From positions 56,158 through 120,157 of the forward strand of contig JAUMVJ010000001.1 of the NCBI GenBank assembly GCA_030530215.1: DNA of 64,000 nt, given 5' to 3'. The notes below the pieces were generated by a model. It saw only the letters and a list, made by a program, of their open reading frames with translations. It was not told where the DNA came from and did no database searches. Positions 52,703 to 61,700 of this stretch are shown here, one piece after another (within the stretch, counting starts at the first letter, position 1; each line of letters opens with the position of its first letter). A program made the translations under genes and the position numbers. The DNA is from Coriobacteriia bacterium (lineage in GTDB: Bacteria; Actinomycetota; Coriobacteriia; Coriobacteriales; Eggerthellaceae).

Positions 52703-52767
52703 ACGGGGTGCAATCCTACACCCGTTGCGGGTGTATTTTACGTATGCGCAGGTCGGAAGGGGTGTAA
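52703..52767 (-). promoter_or_regulatory. GGGTGTA repeats upstream of the dicarboxylate operon
   Basis: TACACCC-GTTGC-GGGTGTA (52717-52735) is a perfect 7-bp dyad. Related half-sites GGGGTGCA (near 52705) and GGGTGTAA (52760-52767) flank it. All lie 60-125 bases before the carrier start, where a regulator would act. Confidence 0.5.
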
Positions 52768-53392
52768 TGAGTGAACATGTTCAAATTTTGACCCAACGGG
52801 TGGTTTTGGAACGAGGACGTTGGCGTCCATGAAACACCCCTTGAGGGCGTGGTGCTGAGCGGGCGAATGACCGAAACTTATACCAGGCAATAGAACACGC
52901 CAGACAAAACCGGCGACAAAGCTCCTTCCCGTTGGTTGTGCGCGATTCCGGATTTCCGCCGACTCGCAACATCCTTTGCGGCATCCCATGCCGCATCCCA
53001 CGCCGCCGAATTTAATCTGAACCCTCCTCGTGTTCTTTTCCTTCTAATTGGTGGACTTTCTGCCTTAAGCCCACCGAATGCGGTTGTGAACCTAACTGCA
53101 TAGGCAGACCGCCGAGCCCCGTCGATCGCACCTCCCCTCCTCGAATCGATGAGCTTGCGCCGGTTGCAAAAGAAAGCCCGCCCCGGCGGGCTTTCTTTGT
53201 GCGCAGACTCGTGCCGCAGGTGGAAGCGGGGTGCGGACGGAGGCGACGAAGTTGCGCGCGGGCGACAACCCCCACGCACGCGCCTCGACCGGCCTCAACT
53301 AACGCACCCGCACGCCGCTTGGGCGCCGTCCCCGCATTATCGGCCTGCTCTTTTGGGGTATATTGCTCATAAGAGAACACCAAGGAGGCTAA
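52768..53392. other. Non-coding region with an orphan terminator-like hairpin
   Basis: About 625 bases between the divergent carrier and DegV genes with no credible gene; the frames here are low-complexity and lack ribosome sites. A 13-bp hairpin at 53169-53198 (arms AAAGAAAGCCCGC and GCGGGCTTTCTTT) has A and T runs in its stem, so it can terminate in either direction, although no gene reads into it. Confidence 0.5.
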
Positions 53393-54280
53393 ATGGCTGA
53401 CTTCATCCTAAGCTGCTGCTCAACCGCCGATCTAACCGCCGAGCAGCTCGACGCCCGCGACATCAAGGTGATGCCGTTCCACTTCACGCTGGGCGACACC
53501 CAATACCTAGATGATCTAGGCAAGACCATCGGTTACGAAGAGTTCTACTCTCGCATGGAGCAAGGCGAGATGACGATGACCTCGCAGCCTAACGCCGAGG
53601 AATACATCGAGCACGCGGAACCCTACCTCAAGGCAGGCAAGGACATCCTGCACCTAACGCTCTCGTCGGGCATCTCCGGCGCGCTCAACTCTGCGACCAT
53701 TGCCGCCGGTCGCCTGCGCGAGATGTACCCGGAGCGCAAGATCATCGTGGTCGATTCCCTGTCCGCAAGCTCAGGCTACGGCCTTTTGATGGACAAACTC
53801 GCCGACCTGCGCGACGAGGGAATGAGCATCGACGAGCTCGCTGTCTGGGCCGAAGAAAACAAGCTGCGCGTTAACCATTGGCTCTTCAGCACCGACCTTA
53901 CCTACTTCGTGCGCGGCGGGCGCGTGTCGCCGGTCTCTGGCTTCGTCGGCAACGCACTGCGCATCTGCCCCCTACTCAATGTCGATTTCGAGGGCAAGCT
54001 CATCCCCCGCGAAAAGATTCGCTCAAAGAAGAAGACGATGAAGCGCACGGTGGAAGTGATGCTCGAGCGCGCGGACGGGGGCGCCGCCTACGATGGCAAA
54101 GTTTTCATCGCAAACGCCGCCTGCCCAGAAGACGCCGAACAGTTGGCGCAGCTTATCACCAAGGCAATGCCCAAGACCAAAGGCAAGATAACCATCAACA
54201 GCATCGGCACCACCATTGGCTCACACACCGGCCCCGGCACCGTTGCCCTGTTCTTCTGGGGCAAGAAGCGCGAAGACTAA
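53393..54280 (+). CDS. DegV-family fatty-acid-binding protein
   Basis: A 295-residue DegV/FakB-like protein. ILSCCSTADLT at the start, TSQPNAEEY (about 64-72), LTLSSGISGALNSA and a C-terminal IGTTIGSHTGPGTVALFF fit the two-domain fatty-acid-binding fold. FakB proteins present a fatty acid to the kinase FakA for phosphorylation; no fakA gene is adjacent. AAGGAGG is 5 bases before the ATG. It is monocistronic, with a strong terminator downstream. Confidence 0.88.
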   Translation: MADFILSCCSTADLTAEQLDARDIKVMPFHFTLGDTQYLDDLGKTIGYEEFYSRMEQGEMTMTSQPNAEEYIEHAEPYLKAGKDILHLTLSSGISGALNSATIAAGRLREMYPERKIIVVDSLSASSGYGLLMDKLADLRDEGMSIDELAVWAEENKLRVNHWLFSTDLTYFVRGGRVSPVSGFVGNALRICPLLNVDFEGKLIPREKIRSKKKTMKRTVEVMLERADGGAAYDGKVFIANAACPEDAEQLAQLITKAMPKTKGKITINSIGTTIGSHTGPGTVALFFWGKKRED

Positions 54281-54389
54281 ACGCGGGCACCAACAACGGC
54301 ACCGGCAGCGCCGAGCTGCTCGACCGGCACGCTCAGCAGCTCAGCCGCGCGCTTAGAAACCCGGTTCACACCAACCAAAGCACGACAAC

Positions 54390-54429
54390 AAAATGCCTCC
54401 CCTTCCTGAAATGGAAAGGGAGGCATTTT
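54390..54429. terminator. Bidirectional terminator between DegV and the stress protein
   Basis: A 12-bp perfect stem from AAAATGCCTCCC, extended by four more pairs after one mismatch, closes a 6-base loop. A and T runs at the base give U tracts on both strands. Confidence 0.85.
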
Positions 54430-54557
54430 GCATATTTGTTCGACTTTCGCGCTCGAGCAAGGGACTTGCGCCAAGCCAGCTGCGACTACCTGAGCCACGC
54501 AGCTGCGGGCGTCACGAAGCCGTCACCTCAAGCCGCGCCCGCAAGGCCCACGCCAGC

Positions 54558-55412
54558 CTATTTCATAGGAACGATAACGGTGGGAATAAGCAGGTTGTTC
54601 AGAACGCTGTAGGTGGTAGATCCAAACATCGCGCGACCAAGCGCACCGTAAGAATGCGTGCCCAGGACAAGCATGTTGTTATGGCGCGTCGCGCCCAGGA
54701 TGGCACGCGCAGTAGAAGAGCTTTCCTCGCACACACCCTTGACTTCGAGCCCGGGGTTGTCGGCCTTGATGTCGGCAACAAGCTTATCGAGCGTGTTCTG
54801 GAACTGCTCGCCAACAGGAGCAATGCCGCCGCCCATGACCTCAGCCGGACGCTGCAGGAAGGCAGGAAGACCCCAGCCGGAAACGAGCTTCAAGCGCTGC
54901 TTGGTGGCAAGGGCGCGCTGAATGCCGTACTGGATGGCCTGAGTGGCCGACTTGTCGGGGCCGATGCCCACGGCAATGCCCTCGCCGGCGTTCTCGGGGC
55001 GCCAGTCGCTCGGAATAACCGCGGTCGGGACGCTGGCCATAACCGAGACCTTCAGGCCCGTTGCGTTGCCAAAGGCACGCCCGCCGGCAAAGCCATGGTG
55101 CGAACCTACGACGATGATGTCGTGATCAATCGACTCGTCAACCAGGCACTCGACAACGGAGCCGATGACGATCTTGGTGTTCACGCACACGTCCGGGTAC
55201 TTGGTTTTGATGTATTCGACCACATCGTCAAGTGATTCCTGCGCGGCTCGGCTGAAGGTTTCGGAGTCGAAACCCAGGCCAGCAGCGGTAACGGGGTCGA
55301 CCACGCTGAAGAGCGAAACGACGCCTCCGGTCAAATTTGCCTGGTAGGCCGACCAATGAGCAGCGCGCTTGCCCTGGACGCTGCCATCGATGCCAACAAG
55401 ATAACGAGTCAT
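54558..55412 (-). CDS. Universal stress protein, tandem Usp domains
   Basis: A 284-residue protein with two Usp repeats. Domain one (about 1-135) has VGIDGS and IIVVGSHHGFAGGRAFGNA. Domain two (about 145-284) has VGIGPDKSA and MLVLGTHSYGALGRAMFGS, giving ATP-binding-like G-2X-G-9X-G(S/T) patterns. The role is a stress or energy-state responder. It follows pit and a small membrane protein on the same strand. AAAGGA is 10 bases before the ATG. Confidence 0.9.
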   Translation of the reverse strand: MTRYLVGIDGSVQGKRAAHWSAYQANLTGGVVSLFSVVDPVTAAGLGFDSETFSRAAQESLDDVVEYIKTKYPDVCVNTKIVIGSVVECLVDESIDHDIIVVGSHHGFAGGRAFGNATGLKVSVMASVPTAVIPSDWRPENAGEGIAVGIGPDKSATQAIQYGIQRALATKQRLKLVSGWGLPAFLQRPAEVMGGGIAPVGEQFQNTLDKLVADIKADNPGLEVKGVCEESSSTARAILGATRHNNMLVLGTHSYGALGRAMFGSTTYSVLNNLLIPTVIVPMK

Positions 55413-55492
55413 AAGACCGAAATCCTTTCTTTAGGGAAGGTAAGCAACATGTGCCGCCCTTGATGCGCTGTAAAAGCGCAAGGGCAACGCTA

Positions 55493-55717
55493 TCAGTGGA
55501 AGACGGGGATCATGAGCCACAGCGCGAAGAGCACAATCGCAACGCAAGCGCTGAAGCACAGAACCGAAACGATCCGATAACCCAGATGAGCGTTGCCAGC
55601 ACTGTCGAGGGTGCCAGCGGCCCACAGGCGCAGACCCGAAGCGTAGAGCACGCCAATCGCCCCGGCCACGCCAACGGCAACAGCCAACACAACGACGAAG
55701 TTCATTAAGACATCCAT
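55493..55717 (-). CDS. Small two-span membrane protein in the pit operon
   Basis: A 74-residue protein with two hydrophobic segments (about 5-27 and 48-70) joined by a short loop (LRLWAAGTLDSAGNAHLGYR). AAAGGAG at 5-base spacing supports real translation. It starts 11 bases after the phosphate carrier stop and precedes the stress protein by about 80 bases. Family not recognised; a role as accessory or regulator of PiT is only suggested by position. Confidence 0.75.
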   Translation of the reverse strand: MDVLMNFVVVLAVAVGVAGAIGVLYASGLRLWAAGTLDSAGNAHLGYRIVSVLCFSACVAIVLFALWLMIPVFH

Positions 55718-55728
55718 GTTTTCTCCTT

Positions 55729-56898
55729 TTAGGCTGCTTGGCCAACGGCGGCGTTGGTCTGGGTTGCGATGGGATTGAGCCTAACGTCCTTGCTGTCGTT
55801 GACGTTAGTGGCAGTAACGGGGTTCCTGCGAGACAGGCGGAAGATAACCAGCGCCAAAAGCAGGAAGGCGATGAACAGGCCGATGGTTCCGTACATGCCG
55901 AACTTGGTGATGGCGCAGGCGACGGCACCGATCACGCCGGCGCAGGGGAAGGTGATGAGCCAGGTCACGAGCATGCGCGCGGCGGTAGCCCAGGAGACCT
56001 CGTTGCCCTTCTTGCCCAAACCGGAACCAATGATGGAGCCGGAGCACACCTGAGTGGTGGAAAGCGCGAAGCCCAGATGAGACGAAACCAGGATGGTGGT
56101 AGCGGAAGCTGCCTCGGCGGCGAAGCCCTGCGGGGTGGTGATCTCGGTTAGACCCTTGCCCAGGGTACGGATGACGCGCCAGCCACCCATGTAGGTGCCA
56201 AGAGCGATTGCCAGGCCGCACACCGCAACAACCCAAAGCTGAGGGCCGGTGCCGGAGGTCTGAAGACCGGTGGAGATCAAGGTCAGGGTGATAATGCCCA
56301 TAGTCTTCTGCGCATCGTTGGTGCCGTGCGAAAGAGCAACCAGGCAAGCGGTGATAGTCTGGCCATGGCGGAAACCATCGATCATCTGCTTCTCGTCCAT
56401 CTTGCGGACGATGAAGAATATCAACTTGCACGCCGCAAAGGCCGCCAAGCCGGCGACGATGGGCGAAACCAGTGCGGGGATCAAAATCTTAGAGACGACC
56501 ACGCCGAAGTTCACGCCCTCAACACCCGCGCCGATGATAACGGCGCCAACCAGGCCGCCGAACAGGGCATGGGAAGAAGAGGAAGGCAGGCCGACCAGCC
56601 AGGTGATCAGGTTCCACAGAATGGCGCCTATCAGGCCAGCCAAGATAAACTCCGCGCCGATTGACACGGCTTCCTCGTTAATCAGACCACCCGAAATCGT
56701 CTTTGCAACCTCGGTGGAGAGGAATGCACCCACAAGGTTAAGGGTGCCTGCGGCGATGACCGCAGTCTTGGGCTTGAGCGCGCCCGTTGCGATGGAGGTA
56801 GCCATGGCATTTGCGGTGTCATGGAATCCATTCGTGAAGTCAAACGTCAGAGCAACAACAATAACGAGCCCGACGATGACCAAAGTGGCAATGTCCAT
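55729..56898 (-). CDS. pit: Low-affinity inorganic phosphate transporter PiT
   Basis: A 389-residue, roughly 10-span PiT-family carrier. The duplicated signatures are visible: TNGFHDTANAMATSI in the first half and LSHGTNDAQKTMGIITL in the second. It imports phosphate as a metal-phosphate complex with H+ (or Na+). A hydrophilic C-terminal tail follows the last span. First gene of pit - small membrane protein - usp; the ppx-phoB-phoR genes lie upstream on the same strand. Confidence 0.93.
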   Translation of the reverse strand: MDIATLVIVGLVIVVALTFDFTNGFHDTANAMATSIATGALKPKTAVIAAGTLNLVGAFLSTEVAKTISGGLINEEAVSIGAEFILAGLIGAILWNLITWLVGLPSSSSHALFGGLVGAVIIGAGVEGVNFGVVVSKILIPALVSPIVAGLAAFAACKLIFFIVRKMDEKQMIDGFRHGQTITACLVALSHGTNDAQKTMGIITLTLISTGLQTSGTGPQLWVVAVCGLAIALGTYMGGWRVIRTLGKGLTEITTPQGFAAEAASATTILVSSHLGFALSTTQVCSGSIIGSGLGKKGNEVSWATAARMLVTWLITFPCAGVIGAVACAITKFGMYGTIGLFIAFLLLALVIFRLSRRNPVTATNVNDSKDVRLNPIATQTNAAVGQAA

Positions 56899-57207
56899 TT
56901 TCGTTCCTTTTCCTAGATAACAACTCGGACAACTTTAGGAGGGCAAGGTCAGAGCTTTTCGACGCCAATGAAAAGGAACGGCAAAGTCGGTAGGTGCTTT
57001 GCAAAGAATTTTTTACAAAAGGAATTTTGGTGATTTACCTGGGATTATGCTTGATATGCCAAGCGCGCCCGCTCATGCGCGTTCATCATGCAGATCGGCG
57101 CAGCGCCCGTCGGCACGGCCCAGCTAAGCCCATAAAGAGCTAATAAAGAAAGGCTGCCGCAAAGGCGATAGTGCCGATGAGGGCGCAGTTGAGCCTGCAA
57201 AACGAAG
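56899..57207. promoter_or_regulatory. pit upstream region
   Basis: About 309 bases between the sensor kinase stop and pit. It contains a CTTTGCAAAG palindrome near 57000 and, at 57034-57046 on the plus strand, the exact TTTACCTGGGATT motif also seen at 41595. No Pho-box-like direct repeats could be identified with confidence, and no terminator follows the kinase. Confidence 0.4.
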
Positions 57208-58575
57208 CTAGCAGGGGAAGGTGACCGTGAATTTCGCGCCACCGCCGGGGGCATCCCCCACCGTAACGCTTCCGCCGAGCGAGGAAACCGAATGCTTAAC
57301 GATGGCCAGGCCCAGACCTGTGCCGCCCGTCTCGCGCGAATGGCTGGCGTCCACGCGGTAGAAGCGCTCGAAGATGCGCTCGCGATATTCTTCGGGGATG
57401 CCTTTACCCTGGTCGGACACGGTGAACACAGCCTCATCCTTGGCTTTGCGCAGAGCAATGTTCACCACGCCGCCATCGCGGTTGTAGCGCACCGCGTTGT
57501 CGATGAGGTTATATATAAGCTGCTGCGCCAAAGACTCAGCACCATAAATCACAACGCCTTCCTCGATGTTCACGGAAAAGCTGATCCTGCGCTCGGAGGC
57601 AGTGGACTCAAGCCTCGAGATAACGCTGCGGCACACGCCCGACAAATCGATGGGGTCGTGGCTTTGGTCTCCCTGCTCGTCCAAACGCGAAAGCGTCAAA
57701 ACGTCGTCAATCAGGCCGCGCATGTGGGCGGCCTCTTTACGAATAAGCGCCGCAAAGCGCGCGTTGTCCTCGGGCTTGGTGGCGCCGTACTCCATCAGCT
57801 CGGCGTAACCGCCGATCACCTGCAGGGGTGTCTTCATCTCATGACTCACGTTGCCCGTGAACTCACGGCGCGCCTCCACTGCGCGCTCCAGCTCGGCATT
57901 TTGGCGCTTTAGCTCGCGGCGCTGCTCGTCAACGCGATAGAGCATCGGGCGCATCTCCTCGTAGACGTCGTTGTCGAGAGGGTTGGTAAGGTCCACTTCC
58001 TTAAGCGGACGCGTGATACGTCGGGTGAGCAAGCGCGAAAGGGCAAACGAAAGGCAAATGATGATGCCAAGGCATATCCCCAGCTGAAGCGTCATGCCGC
58101 TCAAGAAGGACCCCATCGAAGTGCGCGTTTCAGCAAGGCGAAGCACCATGCCGTCATCCAGGCTCACCGCTGCGTACAGCGTGTCAGTACCGATGGTCTC
58201 GGAACGGCGCATCAAGCTAGCCGTGCCCGATTTCTGGGCCTCGATAAATTCCTCGCGCTGGGAGTGGTTTTCCATGCTGGATGCGTTTGCCCAGTTGTCG
58301 TACAGGACGGTGCCATCCTTCTGAATCAAGGTTACGCGCAGGTCTGCCAGCGGATAGCCCTGCAAGGATTCTTCTATTTCGGCAGCCGATTTGCCCTTCA
58401 AGAGCTTGGCGCAGGATTCCGTCTGAGCAAGAAGCGTGCTCTCGGCCTCGTTTTCATACGAGGAAAAGGAAGCAAAGGTGGCCGCAAGAGTCGACAAGGC
58501 CATCACCGCAAACGAGATTGCGAACAAGACAAGGAAGATCTTGCTGAAAAGGGTGTTGCGGCGCAAAAACTCCAT
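57208..58575 (-). CDS. phoR: Sensor histidine kinase (PhoR-like)
   Basis: A 455-residue kinase. Two spans (about 10-32 and 165-185) flank an extracytoplasmic sensor domain. The HisKA box FTGNVSHEMKTPLQ (about 240-253) is followed by a HATPase with NLIDNAVRYN, DQGKGIP, FERFYRVD and GGTGLGLAIVKH. Its ATG directly follows the regulator stop (TAA-ATG). The link to phosphate rests on neighbouring ppx and pit genes and overall PhoR-like architecture; another signal is possible. Confidence 0.88.
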   Translation of the reverse strand: MEFLRRNTLFSKIFLVLFAISFAVMALSTLAATFASFSSYENEAESTLLAQTESCAKLLKGKSAAEIEESLQGYPLADLRVTLIQKDGTVLYDNWANASSMENHSQREEFIEAQKSGTASLMRRSETIGTDTLYAAVSLDDGMVLRLAETRTSMGSFLSGMTLQLGICLGIIICLSFALSRLLTRRITRPLKEVDLTNPLDNDVYEEMRPMLYRVDEQRRELKRQNAELERAVEARREFTGNVSHEMKTPLQVIGGYAELMEYGATKPEDNARFAALIRKEAAHMRGLIDDVLTLSRLDEQGDQSHDPIDLSGVCRSVISRLESTASERRISFSVNIEEGVVIYGAESLAQQLIYNLIDNAVRYNRDGGVVNIALRKAKDEAVFTVSDQGKGIPEEYRERIFERFYRVDASHSRETGGTGLGLAIVKHSVSSLGGSVTVGDAPGGGAKFTVTFPC

Positions 58576-59271
58576 TTAAGCCTCGAAGGCTTTGATGCGA
58601 TAGCCAACCCCGCGAACCGTCTGAATGTAGTCGCCTGCGCCCTCACTTGCCTGATTGAGCTTGCGGCGCAAGGTTTGCACATGGGCATCGACCGTGCGCG
58701 TTTCACCCACAAACGAGGTGTTCCACACATCCTCAAGCAGCTGGGCGCGCGAAAGGGCGCGGCCCTGATTGACCATAAGGGTATGCAGAAGCTCGAACTC
58801 CTTGGGCGTGAGGTCCAAAAGTTCGCCTGCCGACCATGCCTCGTGGGCCGATTCGTCCAAACGAACGACGCCGCACTGCAGCACCCGGCCCTCAACCTGT
58901 TCGTTGAAATTCGCACGGCGTAAAAGCGCGTTGCAGCGGCTGACCAGCTCCATCATGCCGAAGGGCTTTGCCAGGTAATCGTCGGCTCCGGCATCGAGGC
59001 CCTGAACCTTGTCGAACTCGGTGCCCTTGGCGGTGAGCATCATGATGGGCAGCTGCGCGGTGCGGCGATCGGCGCGAAGCTCGCGCAGGAGCGTCATGCC
59101 ATCGGTGCCGGGCATCATGATGTCGAGCAAGATGAGGTCGGGCAGCTCGGTGGTTAGCGCAGCGCGAAACGAAGAAGCCTCGGCAAAACCCTTGGCCTCC
59201 AAACCTGCCTGCTTAAGTGCGTAGATGGCAAGCTCGCGAACGTTAGTGTCATCTTCAACGTAGTAAATCAT
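58576..59271 (-). CDS. phoB: OmpR/PhoB-family response regulator
   Basis: A 231-residue regulator. The receiver has acidic YYVEDD (about 3-8), the phosphorylation aspartate in LILLDIMMPG (about D50) and the lysine in MLTAKG. The winged-helix output domain (about 135-231) has LTPKEFELL and RTVDAHVQTLRRKL. No ribosome site is seen directly before the ATG; a TATTCT/TAAACT box lies within 20 bases of it, so the message may be leaderless. It lies 61 bases after ppx. Confidence 0.88.
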   Translation of the reverse strand: MIYYVEDDTNVRELAIYALKQAGLEAKGFAEASSFRAALTTELPDLILLDIMMPGTDGMTLLRELRADRRTAQLPIMMLTAKGTEFDKVQGLDAGADDYLAKPFGMMELVSRCNALLRRANFNEQVEGRVLQCGVVRLDESAHEAWSAGELLDLTPKEFELLHTLMVNQGRALSRAQLLEDVWNTSFVGETRTVDAHVQTLRRKLNQASEGAGDYIQTVRGVGYRIKAFEA

Positions 59272-59332
59272 GAGAATAAGTTTAGTGCCTTTTCATGCCA
59301 ACGACCAGTCGTCAAAACCCGCGCAAGCTGTG

Positions 59333-60253
59333 CTAGGCGAGCTTCTTCATCTTGGAAAGAAGGTAACCCTCGCGAACGCCCGACTTGGCGATTACCGCCG
59401 TGTCGATGTTGGAGGCAAGCATGATCTCGCGCGCGATAACGCAACCAGGCAGGAAGGTATGCATGCGGGCGGGGTTGATCTCGAGCATGATGCGCTGCAG
59501 GGTGGCCTCATCGTTTTGAAAGGTGCTCATGATCAGGTTGATGTCGGCAAGTGTCAGAAGGCGCTTGCCCACAGGATCGGCACCCAGCTCGGCTGCGACC
59601 TTGCGCGCCATGCGCATGGTACCGCCAATGCCGCACATCTCGTTTGCGATGGTGAGGTCGGCCGCGCTTTCCTTCAAGGCGCCGCGAATGCATGCTGCAA
59701 CCTTCTCAAGCTCTTCGGGGGTGGGCATAACCTCGCCAACGAACTCGTGCCAGGTGGAAAGCGAGCCGTAGGGCAGGCTCTGGCCGAAAACGTAGTTTTT
59801 GCCATCGATCATGGCAAGCTCGGTAGAGCCGCCGCCGATGTCGAAGAACAGACCGGACTCCACGTCCACAGTCTCAAGCGCACCGCGAACGCTTAAGCGA
59901 GCCTCTTCCTTGCCCGAGATGACCTCGATCCTGCAGCAGGTGCGATCTTGGATCGAGGCAACCACCTCGTCGGAGTTCTTGCAGTTGCGAATTGCCGCGG
60001 TGGCGAACACAAAATTGCGCTTGCAGCCGACAAGCTCGGCGGTGCGCAGGAGTTTCTTCAGTGCCTTGGAAGCGGCGCGAACGCCGTCCTTGGTCATCAT
60101 TCCTTCCTCAACATAGGAAGACAAACCCACGGTTTCGCGGGCATCAAGGAGCTTCTTGTAGCTGCCGTCGCCGAGCCTTACGAGATATACGCACAAACGA
60201 ATTGTGTTCGAGCCCATGTCGACGATGCTCCAGATTTCGGTCTTTGCTGTCAT
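59333..60253 (-). CDS. ppx: Ppx/GppA exopolyphosphatase-family phosphatase
   Basis: A 306-residue member of the Ppx/GppA family, with the ASKHA phosphate-1 motif IVDMGSNTIRL (about 10-20), SGKEEARLSVRGA and FFDIGGGSTEL. It cleaves polyphosphate or pppGpp; the short form without the extra C-terminal domain is typical of Gram-positives. The ATG at 60253 is set by AAAGGG. It heads the ppx-phoB-phoR run, which supports a phosphate role for all three. Confidence 0.9.
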   Translation of the reverse strand: MTAKTEIWSIVDMGSNTIRLCVYLVRLGDGSYKKLLDARETVGLSSYVEEGMMTKDGVRAASKALKKLLRTAELVGCKRNFVFATAAIRNCKNSDEVVASIQDRTCCRIEVISGKEEARLSVRGALETVDVESGLFFDIGGGSTELAMIDGKNYVFGQSLPYGSLSTWHEFVGEVMPTPEELEKVAACIRGALKESAADLTIANEMCGIGGTMRMARKVAAELGADPVGKRLLTLADINLIMSTFQNDEATLQRIMLEINPARMHTFLPGCVIAREIMLASNIDTAVIAKSGVREGYLLSKMKKLA

Positions 60254-60645
60254 GCAGACCCTTTCATTCTTTTCATTCTTCTTATCCATACGCGCTTAAT
60301 CTATCTTGCAAACGTCCTTTGAGCACGAAGAATATGCAAAGAAACGGTAAAGTTCCACAGCCTGGGAGGTAAGGCTCGCGCCCAGGCGGCCAAGAAGAAA
60401 ACCGAGCCCCAAACATAGCGTCCGAGAAAGCCACGCTTGCGTTGCGGCGGGGACAGTCGCGTGCCGGTGCCGAACGCCCGCGAGCTTGTGGCCATCACCG
60501 GGCAAGAATGGAAGAGCAGAGCAAAGCAGTGCCCCGCCCCGAGCAAAAGCACTCGAAGCGAGGCACTGAAGGAAGCTTATAGAGCTCGAACCTTTGCCGA
60601 AGCGCAAGACCTGCGCAGCTCCGACAGTTGGCTCCGGCAAGTTGG
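60254..60645. other. Gap between aroG and ppx
   Basis: About 390 bases with no credible gene. AGTGCC/GGCACT arms around 60529-60566 enclose a smaller CGAG/CTCG stem, making an imperfect hairpin without a U tract that could end aroG. The AT-rich stretch near 60295-60360 is the likely ppx promoter region. Confidence 0.35.
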
Positions 60646-61677
60646 CTAGAGCAAGTCGGCGATTTCGTAAATAAGGCGCTCCGACTTTTCCCAGCCCAGG
60701 CAGGCGTCGGTGATGGACTTGCCGTACACGCCACCATCGACCGGCTGGTTGCCGTCCTCTATGTAGGATTCAATCATGAATCCTTTGATCAGGCCTTTCA
60801 GGCTTTCGTTGTAGGTGCTGTAGTTGAGCACTTCCTTGGCGATGCGCGGCTGCTCGAAGGGGTTCTTGCGCGAGTTGCTGTGGTTGCAGTCGATGACGAC
60901 GGCCGGATTAGCCAGCTCAGGATGCTCGGCGTAATGGTCGCGCACGCGCAGGATGTCCTCGTAGTGATAGTTGGGGCGAGCCGAGCCGTACTCGTCGGTG
61001 TAGCCGCGCATAATGACGTGCGCAAAGGGGTTGCCCTGGGAATGCGCCGCCCAGCCACGATAGATGAAATCGTGCTGCGACTGAGCCGCAACCACGCTGT
61101 TCAGCGTAACGTTCAGGTCGCCCGAGGTGGGGTTCTTCATACCGACGGGAACCTCGATGCCGCTCGAAACCAGACGATGCTCCTGGTTTTCCACTGAGCG
61201 AGCGCCCACGGCGACGTAACCCAGCAAGTCGTCGAGGTACTTGTAGTTCTGCGGATAGAGCATCTCATCGGCGCAGGTGAAGCCCGTTTCCGCCACGGCA
61301 CGCATATGCAACTCACGCACAGCAATGATGCCCGCGAAAGCGTCGGGCTTGCCCGTGGGGTCGGGCTGATGGACCAAGCCCTTGTAACCTTTGCCCGTGG
61401 TGCGCGGCTTGTTGGTGTAGATGCGCGGAACGATCATGATCTTGTCTTTGACCTTTTCCTGCACCGGAACAAGGCGGCTCACGTAATCCATGACGCTGTC
61501 TTCGTTGTCGGCGGAGCAGGGGCCAATAATCAAAACGACGCGCGAATCTTCACCGGTAAAAATGCGCTCCAGCTCAGCGCGACGTTTTTCAATGGTCTCG
61601 GCCATTTCGTGAGTAAGCGGATACATCTCCTTGGTTTCCATGGGGATGGGCAGCTTACGATCGAAAATCATATTCAT
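60646..61677 (-). CDS. aroG: 3-deoxy-7-phosphoheptulonate synthase (type I DAHP synthase)
   Basis: A 343-residue type I DAHP synthase of the AroFGH kind, with LIIGPCSADNEDSV (about 50-63), RIYTNKPRTTGKGYKGL, GARSVENQEHR and IDCNHSNSRKNP. It condenses PEP with erythrose-4-phosphate to open the shikimate pathway. No other aro gene is adjacent, consistent with separate feedback control. A clean dyad lies 24 bases upstream of the start. Confidence 0.95.
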   Translation of the reverse strand: MNMIFDRKLPIPMETKEMYPLTHEMAETIEKRRAELERIFTGEDSRVVLIIGPCSADNEDSVMDYVSRLVPVQEKVKDKIMIVPRIYTNKPRTTGKGYKGLVHQPDPTGKPDAFAGIIAVRELHMRAVAETGFTCADEMLYPQNYKYLDDLLGYVAVGARSVENQEHRLVSSGIEVPVGMKNPTSGDLNVTLNSVVAAQSQHDFIYRGWAAHSQGNPFAHVIMRGYTDEYGSARPNYHYEDILRVRDHYAEHPELANPAVVIDCNHSNSRKNPFEQPRIAKEVLNYSTYNESLKGLIKGFMIESYIEDGNQPVDGGVYGKSITDACLGWEKSERLIYEIADLL

Positions 61678-61700
61678 AACGAGCTCTTTCTATCATGTAG

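Noticed and set aside
52738..53383. Several minus-strand frames of 70-130 residues between the DASS and DegV genes
   Set aside because: They overlap one another in different frames, are Arg/Gly/Ala-rich and cross a hairpin.
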